Positions 51,701 through 61,300 of a DNA stretch of 64,000 nt are shown one piece after another. The DNA comes from Onchocerca lupi (taxonomy: Eukaryota > Nematoda > Chromadorea > Rhabditida > Onchocercidae). The translations under genes and the position numbers were made by a program. Under the pieces are notes generated by a model. It searched no databases. It worked only from the letters and a program-made list of their open reading frames with translations, and was not told the origin of the DNA. The stretch lies in the NCBI GenBank assembly GCA_028564675.1, contig JAOVVO010000319.1, positions 23,572 to 87,571 on the forward strand. Reading direction: 5' to 3'. Position 1 is the first letter of the stretch; each line of letters opens with the position of its first letter.

Positions 51701-52133
51701 ATTTGAAATGATTTCGAATTTTCATTCCACCAATTTCGAAGAATTTATTGATTATTTATTTCTTTTGAATTTCTTGAAGGTGAGCTATGGTCAAATTTTC
51801 TTTCATTTTCGATGAAATATGATTCTTCAGATATTTCGTAATTCTTGGGTTTTGAAGTTTGTTTGAAATTCTTTCTTATTTTTTTCACATTCTATTTTGA
51901 AGGTTTTCAAATTGTTTGCAGTATGCAAATGTGGTGGATGGACAGAATGGACTGCTCCATGCACTCAAGAATGCGGCGGTTGTGGAAAACGTGTTCGAAC
52001 ACGTCAATGTTCATCAGACACGGAGTGTAGAACAGAGGAAAAACGCGCGTGCGCATTTAACGTTTGTCCATATGGGACTAATTTCCTCATTAATAATGGA
52101 GAATTTCACATACTTTGGAAGGTTATTTTATGA
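42743..52133 (+). CDS. Secreted astacin metalloprotease (NAS type, astacin-EGF-CUB-TSP1)
   Basis: Zinc endopeptidase of the nematode astacin group that includes moulting and hatching enzymes. Exons: 42743-42876, 43026-43146, 43468-43571, 44771-45002, 45149-45359, 45556-45686, 46293-46454, 50158-50366, 50806-50941, 51018-51297, 51922-52133; all phases close, giving 643 residues. Residues 1-18 are a signal peptide (MKQVIIFPQLFICFFVQS). The pro-region has an aspartate-switch-like YYQGDVDL (Asp87) and ends in RRKK (117-120), a likely furin site. Astacin domain about 122-312: HEIGHTLGIFHEQAR with zinc ligands His214, His218, His224, and Met-turn SVMHYGP (Met271, Tyr273). EGF about 316-356 (CNHNGYPNPNNCAKCLC), CUB about 360-475 with SPNYPDFF and GIGFKAKVW, a Thr-rich mucin-like linker 481-574, and TSP1 575-627 (CGGWTEWTAPC). 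This layout matches the C. elegans NAS-33 to NAS-38 group; I do not assign the orthologue. Exon 6 uses a GTTAAG donor. Intron 7 (46455-50157) hosts an antisense STAR gene. Confidence 0.96.
46923..47100 (-). pseudogene. Unresolved coding-like stretch inside astacin intron 7
   Basis: G+C-richer minus-strand segment with two overlapping protein-like frames. Frame A (47100-47011) starts MILIVMLLLMIKVKA, which looks like a signal peptide, then YVELAWRGREKSDS and stop. Frame B (47054-46923) reads MLNLLGEEGKNLIVKRWSDG then DEFGLAFQEYGATRKRIEI and stop. Switching from A to B would join a signal peptide to a longer chain, as a frameshifted gene copy would show. A GT donor (AAG/GTAAAA) follows MILIVMLLLMIK and an acceptor TTTCAG precedes EYGATRKR, so a minute spliced peptide is also possible. 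No family recognised. Confidence 0.25.
47478..47483 (-). terminator. Polyadenylation signal of the nested STAR gene
   Basis: On the minus strand this reads AATAAA, about 77 bases past the STAR stop codon. It suggests the nested gene ends inside the host intron with its own 3' end. Confidence 0.5.
47560..48770 (-). CDS. STAR-family KH-domain RNA-binding protein (Quaking/GLD-1-like)
   Basis: Sequence-specific RNA-binding regulator of splicing or translation. Exons 48770-48616, 48500-48278, 48099-47935 and 47793-47560 join in phase to 258 residues. After a Ser/Pro-rich N-terminus comes QUA1, the dimerisation segment, about residues 52-100 (RYLDELIKDMRMLDSI, TEIDRIWNLIYSRAL). A single maxi-KH domain follows, with EKIMIPERPDCKLIGR and the RNA-binding loop ILGPRG (153-158), then RIGWEHLSEPLHVLI. 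QUA2 closes the chain (QLVQLAIINGSYRADPY). The stop comes directly after QUA2, so the long C-terminal tail of Quaking/GLD-1/ASD-2 is absent. All three introns are short (115, 178 and 141 bases). The whole gene lies within intron 7 of the astacin gene in opposite orientation; the two transcripts could interfere or pair as pre-mRNAs (inference). Family assignment is firm, orthologue is not. Confidence 0.95.
49520..49606. repeat. Imperfect inverted repeats around ATAAGT/ACTTAT
   Basis: In astacin intron 7. CTTACAAGTTTT (49534-49545) is mirrored by AAAACTTGTAA (49595-49605), and GTTATAAG/CTTATAA-type words recur between them, so the transcript could fold into nested stems. No coding capacity seen. 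Confidence 0.5.
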
Positions 52134-55100
52134 TTCAATTGATAAGGTTAAACTTTGTCATTAGATCAAAATTCATTTGCATGATGGATGACATCATAAA
52201 AATGGATTTCCTTATGATCGAATCTTACATGTCTTTCTTGAAGTTCGAATCAATGCATAAAAACATCAGAAGCGTGAAGATGAAAAACGTGAACAGAATA
52301 GAGATGTAACAGTCATTGAATTCTGAAATAAGCATTGAGTTTGTGTGAGATTAAAGATAAGTTAACGCATATAAAAGAAGCCAAAATAATACTTTAAGGG
52401 TTGCTGTGTTGGTCTATTTCGATCAGGAGATAAGTGTTCAGCACTTGATGACGAGAATCCATTTCTGAAATTTCTGGAATCACTGTTATCCGTGCAAGAT
52501 TCTCGAAAAAGCGAAAATTCGTTAGACTCGAAAAAATAATAAATGGATAATTTGCTGACATTAATTAATGAAACGAGTCGCATTCTCGCCATAGAGTATC
52601 CGTTGATGGTTTCATTCGAAATTCTTTTGCTTTTAGTTATTGTGAATAAAACTTCGTTTATTTACAACTTTTACAACATTTGATGGCGTCCCATTAGTTT
52701 GATTACCTTCGCCATCAAGTCAAATAACAAGTGAATGGATTAAATTAAATCTAAGCTTCCTTAGGAAAGCTTCTTTTGGTAGTTGTAAAAGTTCGAGAAA
52801 TACCGTAAATGCTTCTTCTAGGAGGGATCGATTGTACTATATTAGTATACACAATCATTAGATTCAAGAATCAAAGTATTCATCGAAAAAGAAAAAAATT
52901 AGAAAGAAAAGTTGTAGTCTCATCATAATTTGAGCATCATTCAAAGAATGTAAGTTACTTATAAGTTACTCATGAAATATCTCAATGACACCCATTCAAA
53001 TGATATTTTATAAAACAGAAAAATGAAAAGATAGAATTTATTCGTACCGTTTTTTCTTTCCTCCTTTCCTCTCTTTTTCCTCCCTGACCTGATTGGCTTC
53101 CCAGAAGATTCTTCTTCCTCTCTTTTTCCGACAACTTCATTTTTTCCCATGGGTTCATTCAATGGGGTCGCTTCCGCGGTGAATTGGTGTAATATTTTTC
53201 CCACCAAGCGGCAAACAACTTCTACGACTATTTTCATTTTCTCTTCCTTCTGATTTTGACACAGTGTTAATGGAATCTTTATTTGATCATCTGCAATGCC
53301 GGAATCAGAAAATACTTAAGGGGTAGTAGAGATACAATCAAGAAAAAAAAAAGAAAAACCTCATGCCGCTTCCGGTTGAAAGTTTAATTGATGTTTCGGA
53401 ATCACTCGATGCTTGATCTTAGGAACTAACCATGAACCTACTTTTTTTATAAATTCAGAATACATCGTCATCATCTGATAAATTGACATGAAATTTATCA
53501 GTACGATAAAAATCAAGTGTGATCTAAGTTATGAAATTCTAAATTTAACTTTAAAAAGTAGCGGAAAATAATTGGGCGAAAAAAGATTTGAACTTATTAT
53601 CGATCGATTTGAAATGGATGAAGAATAAAACTTTTTAAGCTGATGGGAAATTTTACTTGAATGCTCAATGAATTTCATACCAGAAAATTGAATAGGTATA
53701 AGAAATAATGTAGAAAATGTAGTTGGAGTATTGTCGCTTGTCATCTTAAATACATTAAAAGAAAAAGTTTTTTGCAAAATTTCAGTACATTTTGATTAGT
53801 TCAATTTATATTACAAATTTTGAACTTCTTTAAAGGTTTCAGAGTTTTATTTGATTGTTAATCACAATTTCGATTTGTAAGGCTGTATATGCTGCATTCA
53901 TATGTTTTTCAGCTCATACTGTAAGCAAAACATTTCTATGTGAGCGGTGTAAAATGATGCATTGGTTTAAAGAAATGCTTTATTTTTATAAGCTTGGGAA
54001 GATTTTATCAACGTTCATCATCACCATTTATCATTATCAATATTGTTATCATCATTATTGCTATATAGCAATTAAATCATATTATTATCGTTCTATTATT
54101 AACTTTCTCATCAAAATCAACATTATCATGATTACCACCACTATCATAGATGCATCTCTTTTTACTTCATCAGTATAATTTAACATTTGAGTTTCGATAG
54201 TGAAAAAAATAATCCTTCAACTACAATTTATTTAGAAGAGTAACTTAGCTACTCTTCTGAGTAGATTAAATAAAGAGATCAACCAGAGTTATTATAAAAC
54301 AGGAAAAAACGAAATTGTATAGCCAATCAGATATTATCCGAGAATCGATATTTTAGCAGCTAAAATCTTACATCTTAATTTGATTAATAAATAGTTAGAA
54401 AGCAATTACGAGTATTATTCCTGTCCATAATCCAGAAATGTCTATTTAACTTATAAGATATTTCTGAAGGTCATGGAATCATATTTTATTTTGGAACCAA
54501 TTTTAAAATTAATAAGATAATTTTCATGATTTAATTTTGTTCATATTTCGACTCTCTAAAATGTTATACTTTTTCTTTTAGCATTAAATGAATACAAAAA
54601 ATTATAAAGATTATTTAAACAATCATTTTGATCATTGCAGTTAGGAATAGTAGCAATACTAGAATCATTGATACAATAAAGAAATCATCATTCGTTTTAT
54701 TAGAAACAGTTAATATCAAAGTAGTAGACATTTTTATCATTACTTACCTAAGATGTTAAACATTACTATCACCATTATTACCGATATTGATGTCAACAAT
54801 AAGAAATATGCCACAATATTTACAAATAATAGAACATGATTACACTAATCGTCATCAATAAAATAGCAATTTGTCATTATCAAGCAATCAAAATCGTCTC
54901 ATACTTATCATTCTGATCGCTTATTATTGAGGGGGCTTAAGCTAATCCTAGTCCTGTAAATCCGACAATTGATGTTATCAGCAGTCAATTCGCATAGCTA
55001 TCAACTGACGGCCATATTGATGGCGCTGACAAGAGGCGTGGTCCGTGGTCCTTTCTTGCAACGATCGGTCGAACGATGATCATCGACACTTTCCGACAAT

Positions 55101-55257
55101 CTTTTCAACAGGCACCAGGCGATATAAATAAGCAGCAACAATACGGGACGGCGGAAGAGTTGAAGAAATCCGGTGCCGGTGTGGAAAGGTACATCAAGCA
55201 ATCCACTCGTTTTCCCCGTCCTTTCCCACCTTTTAAACAATTCCAAATGTTTGATGT
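52134..55257. other. Intergenic between astacin and fringe genes
   Basis: The first 1.2 kb holds coding-like minus-strand pieces described separately. From 53300 to 54950 I see only AT-rich DNA with TCATTATTA-like repeats. From 54960 to 55257 the base composition becomes more balanced directly before the fringe start, as expected for a promoter and 5' leader; it also has open frames on both strands that I regard as incidental. Confidence 0.5.
52361..53300 (-). pseudogene. Possible minus-strand gene or decayed copy, unresolved
   Basis: Several protein-like minus-strand segments lie in order. From 53297 to about 53048: IADDQIKIPLTLCQNQKEEK, then MKIVVEVVCRLVGKILHQFT (ATG at 53237) and a Lys/Arg/Glu-rich tail, with a possible GTACGA donor. 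Around 52822-52715: EEAFTVFLELLQLPKEAFLR then, across an in-frame TGA, LDGEGNQTNGTPSNVVKVV. From 52526 to 52361: SNEFSLFRESCTDNSDSRNF and SSSAEHLSPDRNRPTQQP to a TAA. Frames change between pieces and I could not find splice sites that join them in phase, and competing frames exist. Either a poorly resolved real gene or a degenerating one. No family recognised. Confidence 0.3.
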
Positions 55258-55303
55258 ATGCGGACAACTAAACAAACAGCTTACCTTACTATGGCATTGT
55301 TAG
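55247..55303 (+). promoter_or_regulatory. Overlapping upstream ORF at fringe start
   Basis: ATG at 55247, eleven bases before the chosen fringe ATG and out of frame with it, opens an 18-codon frame (MFDVCGQLNKQLTLLWHC) ending at TAG 55301-55303, inside fringe exon 1. If the leader includes it, it could reduce translation; if a 5' end or trans-splice site lies at 55250-55257 it is irrelevant. Confidence 0.35.
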
Positions 55304-58300
55304 CTATCATACTGATATATTCATTCATTGATAAGGTAAGGTATAAACTACTAACTGATAAGAAAAATAAAGATTGAATTATTTACTGTGATTTTTTTTT
55401 TCCTTGAAATGATTTAGGATATTTTTTGCAATTCAAAAACTTCAATTTAAATTTTGATGATACTAATATAATTTTATACTTATAAACTATGAAAATTCTC
55501 AAAATCTAGCTATTAACTTTTTTTTTTAGAAATTTTTTTTCTAGATTTAATATTTCGTTTCACATATCTTCAGGGATTTGGCCGTTACAGCAACCATATC
55601 GAATCTGTACCGACAACTAGCGACTTGGATGGTTTAGTGATTGCTGTAAAAACTACATTAAAATTTCATGAAAGTCGCATATGCGACATAATTGATACGT
55701 GGTTTCAGTTAGCACCTAATAATGTTCGTTTTTTTTTTTCTTCTCAATTAAATTAAGCCAAGTTAAATATTATTGGTTAATACGATATTGTTGCTGATTT
55801 ATAAATTACTTCTGATAAAGAATAATGTGATTATCAAATCTCATTTTATATTTCATCATATTAAAAGGATACATTATTGCGAGATGGTTATCATTAAACA
55901 AGTGGTAATCCTACCAGTCACAACAAAGTATTTCAATAAACCATATGGTTGACGAATAATAATTTGATAATATAAGCAAATGATTTGATTATTAATTGTC
56001 AGCTTCATTTTCACACATTGCGCTTGCAAATTTAATTATTCAAGAATGAATAGGAATGTATGGTATGAGAACAATTTTTTATTTTTCATCCTTTTTGTGA
56101 TTTGTCGGATTTTTAAAATTTAAATGAACGTTCCAAATAATATTTACCTTAATCTTCTCATTTACTTACTTGATTAAGAAAGAAAGATACACTTTATATT
56201 GATAAAATATTGGAATGAAACAAAATTATAAATGATTTATTCTTTCACTGTTGGAACAAATGCAATGATTCTTCAGACATCTCGAAGTAGGAATGTTGGA
56301 ATCTCTTCATAATTATAGATTCTTTTGAATTACTAGTTTGCATTAATTATTTCTATTGAGAAAACTGATGCATTGTAGTGATATTTATATATAATGTATA
56401 TATATACCATTCGCAAGATTGAATCATCGATTATCCTGATATTCACTATGCTTTTTAAGTACGGAAAAAAGAAATAAAAAAATAAATAAACCACGAAAAT
56501 GTTCACTTTTCAAATGTTAAAGCTATAAAAAAAAAATGAAGAGCTAAAAAAAAAAAAAAAAAAATAGAAGAAAAAAGTGAGAAACATCGAAAACGAAAGA
56601 TTTATAGAATGAATCAGATTTATCAACAAATGCTATTCAGATTTTGTCTGTTTATCTCGTATATCAACTTATCCGATATATATTATGTCGCTTATCTTTT
56701 TAAATTTTACAAAATCCTTAAGGTTTTTGTAGCGTTTTACTGCCATTTCTTTTTTTTTTTTTCGCTACAAAATTCAAGTATCTTGGGTCAGTTTTATTTT
56801 GTTAAGCATAAAATTTTAAGTCAAAGTCGAGAATTTTTACACTAAAAAGTTGTAATTAAATTAAAAGATATGAGAAATATTCTTTTTTGGCGAATTTTTT
56901 ATTATTTCTAACTGTATTATTGGTTACAAAACAATGCCCATCGCTACGGTTGGAAACTTTTTACATCTTTTCGGTTCTTTTTTCCCATAATATGTTAAAA
57001 TGTGATAATGAAGTTTGTCATCTCTCAAATTCATTATCAAAGAAGGAACTTGATAGTATCAAAATGATTAAATATACAAGTTGATGTCCAATGATTCAGT
57101 AGATAAATGATTTTGTTGAAATGGATACATAGTCTGAGTTTTCTTTTTTAGGAAATCCTTTCTTTTCCCTATGTGACATGCAATCGCATCATTGAAAAGC
57201 GTTGAGAAAGATTTAGAAAATATCAGTAAATTTTGATAATATGATAATAATATCGATCATAATAACAGTACTGTCAATAATTGTCTATGATAATGATCAC
57301 TCAAAGTAGCAGTGGTTCAAAAATCTTGCAAATTTCAAATAACTTTTTAATTTAAAAAATAGATATTTACAAATTATTGACTCAGTTCTGAATTTCAGAT
57401 TTATTTTGTTACTGATACGCTAGATGCAAAATTGAATGAAATAACTGGTGGAAAACTAATTGTGAGTGATTGTGGCGGCGGACACACCAGGTATTTTTTT
57501 TTTATACTAACGATTAATTTAGATAGAAGTTTTTTTCAAATTTTTAAGTTAGTTTTTGAGCAATCAGTTCTGGATTAGTTTTTCCAATTCACATGGTCGG
57601 TCCCAGTAATTAATTGCAGTACTATAAAGTATCATTATCATTTTCCACTTATTTATCGACCTACAAACTAAAAATAGTTTAGTTTTGCTTTGTAATGTTT
57701 GACTGATTTTTTTTTTTCGAATTCTAAGCAACTGCTTAATTCAATTTAAATGTTGATTTTGAATAGTTTTAAAAAATTCGAATTGATGCGAATTTAATTT
57801 TCCTTTTTTCTTTTTTAATTCCTTTTTGTTTCAAAAACATATGTTTTACTTGTCATCAAACTACAACATGTCAACTTTAATGATTGAAATTATAAATTGA
57901 AATCTATTCGAATTTATGGTCGATACTAATAATATATCATAACCATATGTAGCGGTTTTTTCTTTTTTTCTATCTTTTTTTTTAAATGGAAAGATGGGAA
58001 AAAAAAATCGAATTAATGACAAAAAAAGGAATTAATTGATATCGAAAAAAAAAATTAAGTTCCTATTTCAGGGAAGGTCTTTGTTGCAAAATGAATGCCG
58101 AGTTGGAACTATTCCTGTCGCAGAAAACAAGGTTTTCATCTTTCCTTTTTCTTTTCTTTTTCCTTTTTTTAAATATTATTGTATTTATGATGAATTTCGA
58201 TGTGCCAACCATTCAGTACCTTTCCTATCACCGTTCTTCGATCAATTTATTCTTTTTGAAATGATTTATTCAAGGCCATTCTATCTATTTTTTAGTACTT

Positions 58301-61300
58301 TTTTTTCTTTTCTTCTCTCTCTCTCTCTCTCTTTGCTTGCTTATCTTGGATTAATTCTCTTCAAATAAACTACCTTATTTTTGTTAGAATTAGGAAAGAA
58401 ATTTCATATTTCTTTAAAAAAAGAATTAATAACATATCTTTTTTAAAATAAAAAGTCATTGCTATTTTAAAAGTTTGAAAAAAAAGTCAATTCATTTCTA
58501 ACAGATTCAAAAGTAAATTTTTTTTGCTTAAATTTGTTTGAGATGAAATTTATATACTTGCTTTATGTTTGTTCAGACTTATGTAATTAGATTTATACAT
58601 ATAATTGATAATAAATTCGTCGCAGGAAAAAAAAGTTGAATTTGGTATGGTTTAAATTTTTCATTAATTTTAACCCATAAAATTACGGATGCGTAAAAAT
58701 TTCAGTTAAGTCATCTATGATTAATTAATGAAAATATTTATTACTAATACTAACTGCTTTAAAAGACAAGAATATTAGAAGGATAAAATAAGAATAAATA
58801 AATTGGTGAATAGAAGAAATGGTAAAATTGGTGAATAGAAGAAATGGTAATTCAACAATTCATAAAATCGATTAATTATTAAATTGGAATTTTGCAATCT
58901 AAAAATATCATCAACACATTTAAGTTTATCATGATAGTGACAGATTTCTTCCTTTTATTATTATTTTTTTTTTTATTACAATTTGTCCTTCTTTGTGTTA
59001 CATTTGCAGAAAGGTCAAAGGTTAGTGCACTGCAGTAATTTTTGCTAGAGTTATATAAGAAGCGGCTCGTTACATTAGCAGTGACCCGTCATATCTTGTA
59101 GCTGCAAACGCAGATAATTTTATGGTTTGCAAATGGCCTGCAACCTTTGCATGCCTCAGAACTTCTTCGACATTATTCGAAGTGAACATTTCCAATTACC
59201 AGAAGTAAAAATACAAAGTAATGCAAATTAACCATTGTACAAAATGGTTTCAAAATGTTTGATCGATAATATAGTATCGATATATGTCATCAAGATATAA
59301 TCTTGATAAATCCGGCGAATTTCAGAAGTTCCATGGTCCAAGAATCCTGAGAGATTATATAGGATTCATCAATTCAGTTAAAATTTCAAATGATATATTA
59401 AATTTATACAATTTGCAGAAACATTTCCACTATCCAATATGATTGATATCGGAAAGAAAGAAAAAAAAAAAAAAACGTAAAACGAAAGTTTAGAATATTG
59501 ACAGGAAGAAATATTTTGCGATCACAAAGTCATCTGTAATTATAGGATGATAATTAGTATTCTCTCGTAGCGGCTTGTCTTCTACCTCCCCGTGTGATCG
59601 GTTGCAGTGATAGTAATTTATTTCCATGTGATTCACTTCTTTTAACCGTAAACTTATCTATCTTTCTCACATCCTTCACGATTTTCACTTCTTTTATCCT
59701 TTCTTCTCACCTCAGGTCCCTTCCTTTTTTTTTTCTTCTTTTTTTTGATGTTCAATCTGATGCCGCCTTCTTCAACCTATCAAATTACAGACCTACCGCA
59801 TTTTTCCTTTCTTAAATTTCCTTTTTTTCTCCTCTCTTTTTTGTTCCTTTCATTTTTTTAACCATTACAAAATTGATGTAATATTTTACGAAGAAAAAGT
59901 TGCAAATTTAAAATGGAAAAAGTTAAAATACTAATAGATGGATTAAAAAAAAAGATATAGCAAGATCAACTGATAAGATAACAATAATTAGAGGAAAAAT
60001 GATTTAACTGATTTAAATAAATATATATAAAGAAAAAAATTAAATATTGCTATCAAATTTTCGCTATAAATATTTTGATACGAAAAAAAAAATTTCTTTA
60101 GTTTCCGAAGAAAAAAGAATTTTTGTATTGTTCCTTTTTGCAGAAAAAAAAAAGAAATTCTCCTGAAAAACTCTCGTCATCTTATCACTAATCGATACAT
60201 ACAATTTTGTTGAGTGAAATAAAAATGGATTTGTTAAATTTACAAATAAAAAATGGAAGGAAATAAGAAAAAGTAAGAGAGAAAAGATTACAAAAATTGC
60301 AAATGTCTTTTTCGTTTATAGCTTCTGAAGGTTTATGACGCAATTTCCAAACGACAGATATCCGAAAAAACCGTATTATTTGCCGAGCTTTCAATCAAAA
60401 TCACTATCTTCCATTAACGAATGGAGGAAAAGTTGTTTATTACGGTTGAAAGAAGGAAAAGGTGTGGGATTACGCACTTCGAACCATTATCGTTGTAAAA
60501 AGTCCCATAAATCTTGACCTTTAACCTCTTGCAATCACTATCAAATATATTACTACTGTATGCCAAAAGTCGTCTTTTATCAGCATTAATTCCGACTTAT
60601 TTTGGCTAGTTCAAACAGAAATGTGAATTTTACGATTGCCTTTATTTGCACTTAAAATGACAAAATTGGAAGGCTATTATAAGGTTGAATTTAAATGAAA
60701 AAATCTTTTATTATTTATCACTTGATCACCGATTTCGATTTCGGGATCAATAAGAAATTGCAAAATTTTTTGAGATTTCGGAAGTCTTATTTCATTTCAT
60801 TACAACACGAATATGCAATATTTCACTCAACGGGACTTTTTTTTTTGTATTTCAAATTCTTATCTTGAGATTGAGCAAATGATAAATTAATTCGAAAAAA
60901 AAAAATCGGCACATAAATATAAGCTAAACAAGCCCTTATATCAGCTGAAAAACTTTTTGGAAATCATTGATATCACTGAATCGTCATTGTCTTTAGTTTT
61001 CTGTCTTTGTTGTTCTTTGGCCTTTTGAGAAATTTTGAAAATTTTAAAACTTCATCTGAATATTTCTAATCATTTTCATATCGTAAATTTTGGATGTTGA
61101 AATATGTGATTATTTTCATATGGGCTTGTCATTTCGACGATGACAATTATGTAAACGTTGCGGAATTAGTGCGAGTTTTGAAAAAGCTTGATCCGAAACG
61201 TGATTGGTATCTGGGTAGGCCATCAACAATGGGGCCAGTTGGAGTAGATTCAGTTCCTGAAAAAGTATGCAATCTTTTTTTTAAAATCCAATCAGTTATG

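Larger units (their letters stand above)
58132..61119 (+). other. Fringe intron 4 (3 kb) with coding-like islands
   Basis: Starts with a GTTTTC donor after ACAAG. It contains two unrelated coding-like islands (59059-59208 and 60335-60517, listed separately), a CT repeat near 58313-58332, a duplicated GGTGAATAGAAGAAATGGTAA block near 58805-58850, and ends without an AG acceptor. Confidence 0.6.

Noticed and set aside
54960..55257. Open frames on both strands before fringe
   Set aside because: Balanced composition keeps several frames open; none has splice-supported partners, and the position fits promoter and leader of fringe.
58036..58368. Plus-strand frame of 110 codons starting before fringe exon 4
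   Set aside because: Different frame from GLCCKMNAELELFL and made of Phe/Leu-rich low-complexity sequence.
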